NCBI RefSeq assembly: GCF_002844235.1
Contig: NZ_PGTS01000002.1
Location: 682,001-746,000, forward strand
Source of the DNA: Thalassospira povalilytica
Lineage (GTDB): Bacteria > Pseudomonadota > Alphaproteobacteria > Rhodospirillales > Thalassospiraceae
Direction of reading: 5' to 3'
DNA length: 64,000 bases
This document shows positions 50,399-57,671 of this stretch, one piece after another. The notes below the pieces were generated by a model, which made no database searches, was not told where the DNA came from, and saw only the letters and a program-made list of their open reading frames with translations. Position 1 is the first letter of the stretch; each line of letters opens with the position of its first letter. Both the position numbers and the translations under genes were made by a program.

Positions 50399-51061
50399 TC
50401 AGGCGTCCCCTTCGCTTGCATCAGCGTCCTGCGGAGCTGCGCCGCAGCCACAGAATGCCTTCAGAACCTTCGGACCGCCCATCGGTTCGCAACCTTTACG
50501 GCCGCTCTGCGGACCGGCTTTCGGCTTCTCGCCCTTTTTAAGGGCATCAAGGATCGCCTTGGTCGTTTCCGGGGTCAGGTCTTCGTAGTAATCGTCGTTG
50601 ATCTGCATCATCGGTGCGTTGACACACGCGCCAAGGCACTCGACTTCGATCATGGTGAACTGACCGTCTTCGGTCGTTTCACCAACGCCGATGCCAAGTT
50701 CCTTTTTGCAGGTATCTACAACGTCGGCAGAACCGCGAAGCCAGCACGGCGTCGTGGTGCAAACCTGGATGAAGTTCTTGCCCACCGGGGCAAGGTTATA
50801 CATCGTATAGAAGGTTGCGACCTCGTAGACGCGAATGGCCGGCATTTCGAGCATGTCGGCAATGTAATCCATTGCGACGGTCGGAACCCAGTTACCTTCG
50901 GTCTGACGCTGTGCCAGATCAAGCAGCGGCATGACCGCGCTCTGCTGGCGGCCTTCCGGGTACTTGGCGATGATCTTCTTTGCCTTTTCCAGGTTTTCCG
51001 GAGTGAAAGCAAAGCTGACAGGTTGAAGCTCTTTCGGAGCTGGTCTTCTCAAATGGCTCAT
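50399..51061 (-). CDS. nuoE: NADH-quinone oxidoreductase subunit E
   Basis: 220 residues, thioredoxin-like subunit with the 2Fe-2S cluster N1a. The four ligands are in [12 protein letters not shown] and [14 protein letters not shown]. Compared with the E. coli protein (about 166 residues) it has a C-terminal extension of about 55 residues, ending in a Cys cluster (KGCEPMGG ... AFCGCG). Extensions of this sort are known in alphaproteobacterial NuoE; their role is not clear. It overlaps nuoD by four bases (ATGA). Confidence 0.95.
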   Translation of the reverse strand: MSHLRRPAPKELQPVSFAFTPENLEKAKKIIAKYPEGRQQSAVMPLLDLAQRQTEGNWVPTVAMDYIADMLEMPAIRVYEVATFYTMYNLAPVGKNFIQVCTTTPCWLRGSADVVDTCKKELGIGVGETTEDGQFTMIEVECLGACVNAPMMQINDDYYEDLTPETTKAILDALKKGEKPKAGPQSGRKGCEPMGGPKVLKAFCGCGAAPQDADASEGDA

Positions 51062-52236
51062 CGGTCAATCTCACCGAACACGATATCTAGCGACCCGATA
51101 TTGGCAACGACGTCGGCCAGCATGTGACCTTTGGACATGAAGTCGATACCCTGGAGGTGCGGGAACCCGGGTGCGCGAATTTTGCAGCGATACGGACGGT
51201 TCGAGCCATCCGAAACAAGATACACACCAAACTCGCCCTTCGGTGCCTCGACCGCGGCATAGCATTCGCCAGCCGGAACGTGGAAACCTTCGGTAAAGAG
51301 TTTGAAGTGATGGATCAGGGCTTCCATCGAACGCTTCATTTCGGCGCGCGACGGCGGTGCCACTTTGTTATTTTCAACAATAACAGGACCATCAGGCATA
51401 TTCTTGATGGCCTGCTTGATGATTTTCAGCGACTGCCACATTTCTTCAAAGCGGACAAGGAAGCGGTCATAGCAATCGCCGTTCTTGCCTACCGGAATGT
51501 CGAAGTCGAAATCTTCGTATGAATCATAGGGCTGCGATTTACGCAGATCCCATGCCAGACCCGATGCACGGATGTTCGGGCCGGTAAAGCCCCAGTCAAG
51601 CGCCTCTTCCGCGCTGACGGTACCGATATCAACCGTACGCTGTTTGAAGATACGGTTGCCGGTCAGAACGCGGTCAAAGTCCTTGAGGAACACGTCATAC
51701 TGATCAGCCCAGGCATCAATGTCTTCAAGAAGACCAGCTGGCAGATCGGCCGCAACACCGCCCGGACGGAAATAGTTGGCGTGAAGACGGGCGCCACAGG
51801 CGCGCTCATAGAATTCCATGAGCTTTTCACGTTCTTCAAAGCCCCACAGAAGCGGGGTCATCGCACCAACGTCCAGTGCGAACGCGGTCAGGTTCAGAAT
51901 GTGGTTCAGAATACGACCGATTTCCGCATAGAGAACACGGATATACTGACCACGTTTGGGAACCTCGATCCCCATAAGCTTCTCGATAGCCAGGCAATAT
52001 GCATGTTCCTGGTTCATCGGCGCGACATAGTCGAGACGGTCGAAATACGGGGTCGCCTGAATATAGCTCTTATATTCGATCAGCTTTTCCGTACCACGAT
52101 GCAGAAGACCAATATGCGGGTCCGAACGTTCGACGACTTCGCCGTCCATTTCCAGAACCAAACGCAGAACGCCGTGCGCCGCAGGGTGCTGCGGGCCGAA
52201 GTTCATGGTCATATTTTTGATTTTTTGTTCGGACAT
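51058..52236 (-). CDS. nuoD: NADH-quinone oxidoreductase subunit D
   Basis: 392 residues, 49-kDa-type subunit forming the quinone site with Nuo[32 protein letters not shown] and the C-terminal DIVFGEIDR are standard. It is separate from nuoC, unlike the fused NuoCD of enterics. Its start overlaps the nuoC stop by one base. Confidence 0.97.
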   Translation of the reverse strand: MSEQKIKNMTMNFGPQHPAAHGVLRLVLEMDGEVVERSDPHIGLLHRGTEKLIEYKSYIQATPYFDRLDYVAPMNQEHAYCLAIEKLMGIEVPKRGQYIRVLYAEIGRILNHILNLTAFALDVGAMTPLLWGFEEREKLMEFYERACGARLHANYFRPGGVAADLPAGLLEDIDAWADQYDVFLKDFDRVLTGNRIFKQRTVDIGTVSAEEALDWGFTGPNIRASGLAWDLRKSQPYDSYEDFDFDIPVGKNGDCYDRFLVRFEEMWQSLKIIKQAIKNMPDGPVIVENNKVAPPSRAEMKRSMEALIHHFKLFTEGFHVPAGECYAAVEAPKGEFGVYLVSDGSNRPYRCKIRAPGFPHLQGIDFMSKGHMLADVVANIGSLDIVFGEIDR

Positions 52237-52865
52237 CAGGCGTTGCCCTCCGCCTTTTCATCACCCGGAAGAACATGCTGGATGCCTTCCCACGGGCTTT
52301 CGAAATCGAAATTACGGAAATCCTGAACCAGTTTTACCGGCTCGTAGACAACGCGCTTCTGCTCATCATCGTAACGAACTTCAACATAACCGGTCAGCGG
52401 GAAATCCTTGCGCAGCGGATGACCTTCGAAACCGTAGTCGGTCAGAATACGGCGGGGATCCGGATGGTCGGCAAAGAAGATACCGTACATGTCCCATGCT
52501 TCGCGCTCGAACCAGTCGGCGGCGCTGAAAACAGGTACACAGCTTGGTACCGGGGTTTCTTCGTCGGTGCGGACCTTTACGCGGATACGCAGGTTATGTT
52601 TGAGCGACAGCAGGTGATACACAACATCAAAACGCTCCGGGCGTTCCGGGTAATCTGCACCACAAACGTCGATAAGCTGCTTGAACAAGCAGCCGGTATC
52701 ATCCCGAAGGAAGGTCAGAACTTTAAGAATATCATCGCGCTTTGCGACGATGGTCAGCTCGCCGTAACGAATCTCGCTTTCGAGGATTTCGTTGGCCAGC
52801 TGGGACACCACAAGATCTTTAAGATCATTCAATGCGGCGCTGTTATCGCTGAGCAGTTCGCTCAT
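52236..52865 (-). CDS. nuoC: NADH-quinone oxidoreductase subunit C
   Basis: 209 residues, 30-kDa-type subunit. The signature [20 protein letters not shown], then [19 protein letters not shown], is complete. It bridges NuoD and NuoI in the peripheral arm. Confidence 0.97.
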   Translation of the reverse strand: MSELLSDNSAALNDLKDLVVSQLANEILESEIRYGELTIVAKRDDILKVLTFLRDDTGCLFKQLIDVCGADYPERPERFDVVYHLLSLKHNLRIRVKVRTDEETPVPSCVPVFSAADWFEREAWDMYGIFFADHPDPRRILTDYGFEGHPLRKDFPLTGYVEVRYDDEQKRVVYEPVKLVQDFRNFDFESPWEGIQHVLPGDEKAEGNA

Positions 52866-52884
52866 GCAAGCCCCCTATTACGGA

Positions 52885-53427
52885 TCAGCGTGTCAGGACA
52901 CCAGTACGGCGGATTTTCTTTTGCAGCTGCAATATGCCGTAGATCAGCGCTTCGGCTGTCGGCGGGCAACCCGGTACATATACGTCAACCGGGACAACGC
53001 GATCACAACCGCGCACCACCGAATAGGAATAGTGATAGTAACCGCCGCCATTTGCGCACGAACCCATCGAAATAACCCAGCGCGGTTCTGCCATCTGGTC
53101 ATAGACCTTACGCAGTGCCGGGGCCATCTTGTTGGTAAGCGTACCAGCAACGATCATCACGTCTGACTGACGCGGGCTTGGGCGGAACACCAGACCGTAA
53201 CGGTCAAGGTCGTAACGCGACGCAGCCGAATGCATCATTTCAACAGCACAGCAGGCAAGACCGAACGTCATCGGCCAAAGGGAACCGGTGCTTGCCCAGC
53301 TTGCCAGCTTGTCGAGATTGGCAAGGACAAAGCCCTTGTCATTCATCTCGTCAAACACGCCCTTAAGCAGTGCATCCTGATCCGTACCGGGTGCCAGGGG
53401 TGCGCCTGTATTGGTGCTCACTCCCAT
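52885..53427 (-). CDS. nuoB: NADH-quinone oxidoreductase subunit B
   Basis: 180 residues. NuoB holds the terminal cluster N2. Ligands are the adjacent Cys pair in [13 protein letters not shown], Cys in [20 protein letters not shown] and Cys in [13 protein letters not shown]. The ATG at 53427 overlaps the nuoA end by ten bases; an upstream in-frame start at 53448 is less likely. Confidence 0.96.
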   Translation of the reverse strand: MGVSTNTGAPLAPGTDQDALLKGVFDEMNDKGFVLANLDKLASWASTGSLWPMTFGLACCAVEMMHSAASRYDLDRYGLVFRPSPRQSDVMIVAGTLTNKMAPALRKVYDQMAEPRWVISMGSCANGGGYYHYSYSVVRGCDRVVPVDVYVPGCPPTAEALIYGILQLQKKIRRTGVLTR

Positions 53428-53783
53428 TCCAAAGCTCCCTTCTTCCATTCATAGATAAATCCGACCGTCAGAACAGCCAGGAAGATCACCATCGATACAA
53501 AGCCGAAAGTCCCGATATCACCAAGGGTAACAGCCCACGGGAACAGGAAGGCGACTTCGAGGTCGAAAATAATGAACAAGATTGCGACCAGATAGAACCG
53601 GACGTCGAACTTGATACGCGCATCTTCAAACGGCGCGAACCCGCACTCGTATGCGGACAGTTTTTCAACATCCGGTGCCTGCTTGGCAAGAACCAGCGAC
53701 GCGATGACGATTACCGCCGAAAGACCGACGGCGATCCCGATGAATACCAGGATCGGAAGATATTCCGAAAGAAGCTCTTGCAT
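53418..53783 (-). CDS. nuoA: NADH-quinone oxidoreductase subunit A
   Basis: 121 residues, three membrane helices. [20 protein letters not shown] and [24 protein letters not shown] sequence (here [20 protein letters not shown]) mark NuoA. First gene of the operon: fourteen subunits in order A to N without insertions. About 280 bases separate it from tRNA-Asp; I see no convincing promoter there but one is expected. Confidence 0.97.
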   Translation of the reverse strand: MQELLSEYLPILVFIGIAVGLSAVIVIASLVLAKQAPDVEKLSAYECGFAPFEDARIKFDVRFYLVAILFIIFDLEVAFLFPWAVTLGDIGTFGFVSMVIFLAVLTVGFIYEWKKGALEWE

Positions 53784-54067
53784 CTCTCTGACCTCTCAAG
53801 AACAGGCCTTGTGACCCGACCAGGTCCCCACCTGGCCCATTACGGCGCACCATAACGTATGCACCGCACAAGTTCCAGTCCTCAAGCAGGATTAAGCTGC
53901 TCTAAGACCGGAAACTTTCTAATCTTTTTACCGTTTACTACCGTCCGATATCGGGGCGCATGTCGAGATGATCAAGACCCTGCCCTGCGATGCAGTGTAA
54001 GCAACACATGAAAAGGCGATCGCGGAAAAGACGAAACGCCCGACAAAAGACAACAGATGATGGGTCA

Positions 54068-54144
<77 letters not shown>

Positions 54145-54169
54145 AAAATGACCATCAATCGGCGGGCCT

Positions 54170-54198
54170 TTGTTAGACCACCCCCCAAACCAAGTCAA
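54170..54198 (-). promoter_or_regulatory. tRNA-Asp promoter
   Basis: Minus strand TTGACT (54198-54193), 17-bp spacer, TAACAA (54175-54170), then a GC-rich discriminator. The tRNA begins about 19 nt after the predicted start. Confidence 0.65.
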
Positions 54199-54372
54199 GC
54201 AGCTAGCAGTGTTTTCAACCCTTTCGACAATTGCGCCAGTCAACATCACCCGCTGAAAGGCAATTTCGGCCCGAATTTGTACCGATTTCACCCATTCTGT
54301 ACATTTTGGACATCAAGGTGCGGTCGGTCTTTGCAAAGACGCGCCGGCTTTTATAGAATTGTTGACAAATTC

Positions 54373-54408
54373 CCCCTATCTTACGGTGCGATAGGGGCAC
54401 GTTCTTGC
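54373..54408 (+). promoter_or_regulatory. Dyad and sigma-54-like element upstream of fliG
   Basis: CCCCTATC (54373-54380) and GATAGGGG (54390-54397) are a perfect 8-bp inverted repeat around nine bases. Overlapping its end, GG at 54395-54396 and GC at 54407-54408 are exactly ten bases apart within GGGGCACGTTCTTGCA, resembling but not fully matching the sigma-54 consensus TGGCACG-N4-TTGC. Flagellar genes are often sigma-54 dependent; assignment here is tentative. Confidence 0.35.
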
Positions 54409-54457
54409 ATTGTCGGTTCAATGAAAGACAGAGTCATTACGACGGAGAAGACCACCC

Positions 54458-55477
54458 GTGGGGCGCGTTAAAGAAGAATACAGATCACTGGCCGGACCGG
54501 AAAAGGCAGCGATTCTCATGCTTGCTCTTGGGGAAGAGCACGCGACCAAGATGTTCAGCATGATGGATGACGAGGAAATCAAAGAGATTTCCCAAACCAT
54601 GTCCGGGCTTGGCACCATCAGCGCCAACATCGTTGAACGTCTGTTTGTTGAATTTGCCGACCAGCTTTCATCGACCGGCTCTCTTGTCGGTTCGTTTGAC
54701 ACGACCGAACGACTGCTGTCGAAAGTTCTTCCCGAAGACCGCGTTAACGGCATCATGGAAGAAATCCGCGGCCCGGCGGGTCGCACCATGTGGGACAAGC
54801 TGAATAACGTCAACGAAGCGGTCCTTGCCAACTATCTTAAAAACGAATACCCGCAGACCGTCGGCGTGGTTCTGTCAAAACTCAAGCCGGGTCACTCGGC
54901 TTCCGTGTTGTCTTTGCTGCCGGAAAACTTTTCGATGGAAGTCATCATGCGTATGTTGCGCATGGAAGCTGTCCAGAAAGAAGTTCTTGATAATATTGAG
55001 AAAACCCTGCGCACCGAGTTTATGTCGAACCTTGCGCGCGGATCGCGCGGCGACAACCATGAACTGATGGCAGATATCTTCAACAGCCTTGACCGTCAGA
55101 GCCAGGATCGCTTCCTGACCGCACTGGAAGAACGTAACCGTGACTCGGCCGAGAAGATCAAGGCCCTTATGTTCACCTTCGAGGATCTTGCCCGTCTCGA
55201 CAATAACGGCGTTCAGACCCTTCTGCGTCAGGTCGAAAAAGACAAGCTTGCCCTGGCGCTTAAAGGCTCCACCGATCAGATGCGCGATCTGTTCTTCAAA
55301 AACATGTCCGAACGTGCCGGCAAGATGATGAAAGAAGACATGGATGCGCTTGGCCCGGTCCGCCTGTCGGACGTCGAAGAATCGCAAATGATGATTGTCC
55401 AGCTGGCCAAGGAACTTGCCGCACAGGGTCAGATCGTCATTTCCGAAGGCAGCGGCGAAGACGAAATGGTCTACTAA
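54458..55477 (+). CDS. fliG: Flagellar motor switch protein FliG
   Basis: 339 residues, full length. FliG is part of the C-ring and converts stator force into rotation. All three domains are visible: N-terminal FliF-binding (1-100, [17 protein letters not shown]), middle with the EHPQ motif changed to EYPQ at 130-133, and C-terminal torque domain with the charged helix [20 protein letters not shown]. The start is GTG with GGAG upstream. It stands alone: no fliF, fliH or fliN is next to it, and a terminator follows directly. It may be the only fliG or a second copy; the window cannot say. Confidence 0.94.
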   Translation: MGRVKEEYRSLAGPEKAAILMLALGEEHATKMFSMMDDEEIKEISQTMSGLGTISANIVERLFVEFADQLSSTGSLVGSFDTTERLLSKVLPEDRVNGIMEEIRGPAGRTMWDKLNNVNEAVLANYLKNEYPQTVGVVLSKLKPGHSASVLSLLPENFSMEVIMRMLRMEAVQKEVLDNIEKTLRTEFMSNLARGSRGDNHELMADIFNSLDRQSQDRFLTALEERNRDSAEKIKALMFTFEDLARLDNNGVQTLLRQVEKDKLALALKGSTDQMRDLFFKNMSERAGKMMKEDMDALGPVRLSDVEESQMMIVQLAKELAAQGQIVISEGSGEDEMVY

Positions 55478-55510
55478 ATCGCCAGCACGGCATGCCAACC
55501 ATCCAAATTC

Positions 55511-55539
55511 AAAGGGACAGCAAAAGCTGTCCCTTTTTT
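55511..55539 (+). terminator. Terminator of fliG
   Basis: AAAGGGACAGC (55511-55521), loop AAAA, GCTGTCCCTTTTTT. Strong stem and T-run on the plus strand; weaker T-run for the convergent lipoprotein gene. Confidence 0.9.
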
Positions 55540-55562
55540 CATGTGCCGTCTTGATCCCTGCC

Positions 55563-56195
55563 CTAACCGACAATCACATTGGGGACGGGATCGGTGATTG
55601 ATCTGATTTCCCAGCGTAGCCGGTTCTGGCCGCCGACTTCCTTGAACTCGGCGGCGTTATGGCTGCGGATCCCCGCTGTGGTCCGGAACTCGATCTTGCC
55701 GGTCATCTGATAACCCAGCGCATTCAGACGGTCCTGATACTGGTCGGGCACAAAGCCGCCGCGAATTTCGACAGTATTACGATCCTTGTGAAAGAACATC
55801 TCAAGGATGCGGGACTGCCGACGCACAAACACGAAGCTTTTTTCACGTATGATATTGCCGCGACGCTCATAAACCATGTTGAAGACGCCCCGGCCGCTAT
55901 AGGTCAGCTGACGCACACCCGAATCGCGTTTCAGATCGGCAAGAACCTTGGCGACCTTTTCCATTTCACCGGCTTCATCAAGACTGTTGTCCAACAGGCC
56001 CTGGGTAATGTTTGGCTGCACCAGAAGCCCGCGATAGCTCAGGCGATAGTCACCATTACGTTCCATCGAAATGTCGATATTGAAGGATTCCGGCAGATAG
56101 CAACTTGCCAGAACCAACGGCAGAAACAGCACAAGCATCAAACGGCGAATTCGTCTGACAAGATTTGAAACGCGTTCAGCCGGGGAAGCATTCAT
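55563..56195 (-). CDS. Predicted lipoprotein of unknown function
   Basis: 210 residues. A type II signal peptide runs from MNASPAERVSNLVRRIRRLM to the lipobox LASC with Cys32 as the lipidated residue; +2 is Tyr, so outer-membrane sorting is more likely than retention by an Asp. The mature part begins with an amphipathic FNIDISMERNGDYRLSYRG and has alternating beta-like stretches; a central segment (about 90-105) is rich in charged residues. I do not recognise the family. The ATG at 56195 gives the cleanest signal peptide; the frame extends 23 codons upstream. Confidence 0.75.
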   Translation of the reverse strand: MNASPAERVSNLVRRIRRLMLVLFLPLVLASCYLPESFNIDISMERNGDYRLSYRGLLVQPNITQGLLDNSLDEAGEMEKVAKVLADLKRDSGVRQLTYSGRGVFNMVYERRGNIIREKSFVFVRRQSRILEMFFHKDRNTVEIRGGFVPDQYQDRLNALGYQMTGKIEFRTTAGIRSHNAAEFKEVGGQNRLRWEIRSITDPVPNVIVG

Positions 56196-56550
56196 GGTGC
56201 AGGTTCCGATTCTTTTATCCAGTGGCTGGTGCCTTGCTGTTAACACTGCCCGGCAGATGCCCAAGCGTCAACTTTTACAGATATTTACCACGCCACCACA
56301 ATGGGACCGATCACACCTGTCAGCCGCCCTGCCCGGCAGACAAACCCGGATGCCGATAACAACAGCCGTCAACAGCTGCACAAACCCGCAACAGAGCCCC
56401 GTTGCATACGCAGCAATCCACTTTGTCATGACACAGCATATGCGCCACACAGGGCCTTTTCACACCCTGTAACGCAGCGCAAAATCACCTCGCATGCAAA
56501 CGCGCAGATGACGACCTTGATTTCATGTGTATCAGGGAAAACCGGCAAAG
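56196..56550. other. Gene-free stretch upstream of the lipoprotein gene
   Basis: About 355 bases with no gene I can support. Plus-strand frames run through here into the antisense of the tRNA and look spurious. The lipoprotein promoter must lie here on the minus strand but no clear boxes are seen. Confidence 0.5.
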
Positions 56551-56580
56551 AAAAAAGGCAGCCTTTAGGGCTGCCTTTTT
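56551..56580 (-). terminator. Terminator of tRNA-Val copy 1
   Basis: Arms AAAAAGGCAGCC (56552-56563) and GGCTGCCTTTTT (56569-56580) pair perfectly around a 5-nt loop; T-run on both strands. Confidence 0.88.
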
Positions 56581-56582
56581 CA

Positions 56583-56659
56583 TGGTGGGTGATGAGAGAT
56601 TCGAACTCCCGACCCTCTCGGTGTAAACGAGATGCTCTAACCAGCTGAGCTAATCACCC
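56583..56659 (-). tRNA. tRNA-Val (TAC), copy 1
   Basis: 77 nt with encoded CCA. Minus strand begins GGGTGATTAGCTCAGC; anticodon stem TCTCG/CGAGA encloses TTTACAC, giving TAC for valine codons GTA/GTG. T-arm has GAGTTCGAATCTC. Identical to the copy at 56946-57022. Confidence 0.95.
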
Positions 56660-56696
56660 GTTGCGTATCCGCGCTGTTTTCTGCGGAAGCGGGCGG

Positions 56697-56724
56697 AACT
56701 TACCATGGTTTTTTCAAAAAGCAA
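56697..56724 (-). promoter_or_regulatory. Promoter of tRNA-Val copy 1
   Basis: Minus strand TTGCTT (56724-56719), 16-bp spacer, TAAGTT (56702-56697), then a GC-rich discriminator (CCGCCC) typical of stable RNA genes. About 31 nt separate the predicted start from the tRNA. Confidence 0.6.
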
Positions 56725-56915
56725 TGCCCTGATTGCAGAAAAATGTAACTTCTATTTCAAGGGTATTTATCCATGGCAACTGGTCAACCTGAACCCGCCA
56801 AAATTCCCCGTAAACATCACTGAACGCCCGATAATTTCGGCAAAACAATGCCGTGCAAGATTTCGCAGTGATTCGGAAATGATTCGCCCAGATTCGCAAT
56901 CGGCCCAGATACGAG

Positions 56916-56942
56916 AAAAGGCAGCCTTTAGGGCTGCCTTTT
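56916..56942 (-). terminator. Terminator of tRNA-Val copy 2
   Basis: AAAAGGCAGCC (56916-56926) and GGCTGCCTTTT (56932-56942), the same hairpin as for copy 1. Confidence 0.88.
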
Positions 56943-56945
56943 TCA

Positions 56946-57022
56946 TGGTGGGTGATGAGAGATTCGAACTCCCGACCCTCTCGGTGTAAACGAGATGCTC
57001 TAACCAGCTGAGCTAATCACCC
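56946..57022 (-). tRNA. tRNA-Val (TAC), copy 2
   Basis: 77 nt, identical to copy 1 including the encoded CCA and the TAC anticodon. It lies 286 bases from copy 1 with its own promoter and terminator. Confidence 0.95.
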
Positions 57023-57059
57023 ATTTGTTTCCACGCTGTTTCCTGCAGAAGCGGGGCGG

Positions 57060-57087
57060 AACATAACACGGTTTTTACAAAAAGCAA
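57060..57087 (-). promoter_or_regulatory. Promoter of tRNA-Val copy 2
   Basis: Minus strand TTGCTT (57087-57082), 16-bp spacer, TATGTT (57065-57060), discriminator CCGCCCC. Spacing to the tRNA is the same 31 nt as in copy 1. The -35 begins two bases after the hup terminator hairpin. Confidence 0.6.
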
Positions 57088-57088
57088 T

Positions 57089-57110
57089 GCCGGTGACGTG
57101 TGTCACCGGC
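57089..57110 (-). terminator. Terminator hairpin of hup
   Basis: GCCGGTGAC (57089-57097), loop GTGT, GTCACCGGC (57102-57110): perfect 9-bp stem. On the minus strand a T-run follows after a few bases (ATTGCTTTTT) and shares sequence with the tRNA-Val promoter. Confidence 0.7.
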
Positions 57111-57135
57111 ATTTTTTCTAAGAACTTCGTCAAAC

Positions 57136-57408
57136 TTAGTTGACGGCATCCTTAAGGCCTTTGCCAGCCTTGAACTTCGGCTGTTTCGATGCCGGGATGT
57201 CGATTTCTTCACCGGTGCGCGGGTTGCGACCTTTTGAAGCAGCGCGAGCAGCGACAGCGAAGGTACCGAAACCAACCAGACGAACTTCGTCGCCGGATTT
57301 CAGAGAATCGGTGATGGAATCGAAAACAGCGTCAACCGCTTTAGCAGCGTCAGCTTTGGACAGATCAGCTTTAGCAGCTACACTTCCAACGAGATCGTTT
57401 TTATTCAC
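57136..57408 (-). CDS. DNA-binding protein HU
   Basis: 90 residues, standard HU length. HU compacts DNA as a dimer. [20 protein letters not shown] is the helical half; the beta-arm carries the family signature [21 protein letters not shown] with the intercalating Pro in RNPRTGEE. The start codon is GTG. The position after lon is where hupB lies in many proteobacteria. An IHF subunit is less likely because the sequence lacks IHF-specific residues and fits HU throughout. Confidence 0.95.
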   Translation of the reverse strand: MNKNDLVGSVAAKADLSKADAAKAVDAVFDSITDSLKSGDEVRLVGFGTFAVAARAASKGRNPRTGEEIDIPASKQPKFKAGKGLKDAVN

Positions 57409-57479
57409 TTCCTGGCCCCCTTGTTTGGACGTTCGGAGTTATGAGGAAATTTGGTTTGCCCCAAACCTGTTGCATGGGC

Positions 57480-57509
57480 AGTGTAAGCAGGTAGCAAACA
57501 GCTCGTCAA
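57480..57509 (-). promoter_or_regulatory. Candidate hup promoter
   Basis: Minus strand TTGACG (57509-57504), 18-bp spacer, TACACT (57485-57480). About 65-70 nt of leader precede the GTG. Confidence 0.55.
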
Positions 57510-57616
57510 TGCGAGAGACGCAGTTTTCTGCGGTTTTTGACGTTTTTTTCCTTTTTTTGCGCTTTACACCAATCTCGACATGGCCCTTCGTCGATTCTTG
57601 GGCAAAGTTATCCACA

Positions 57617-57647
57617 GAAAAAGGGGAGCGACATGGTCGCTCCCCTT
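57617..57647 (-). terminator. Terminator of lon
   Basis: AAGGGGAGCGAC (57621-57632) and GTCGCTCCCCTT (57636-57647) pair over 12 bp with a 3-nt loop; T-run on the minus strand (57617-57622 region). Confidence 0.88.
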
Positions 57648-57671
57648 GTTTTCTGCCGGTTGTGACGGACC

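Larger units (their letters stand above)
54145..54457 (+). other. Intergenic region between tRNA-Asp and fliG
   Basis: 313 bases without a gene. It holds the tRNA-Asp promoter on the minus strand and, near fliG, a TTGACA (54362-54367), a perfect dyad (54373-54397) and a sigma-54-like GG-N10-GC. The remainder shows nothing I can name. Confidence 0.6.

Noticed and set aside
56301-56989. Plus-strand frames ending or containing MVGDERFELPTLSV or WVMRDSNSRPSRCKR
   Set aside because: They read through the antisense of the two tRNA-Val genes and have no ribosome-binding site or conserved sequence.
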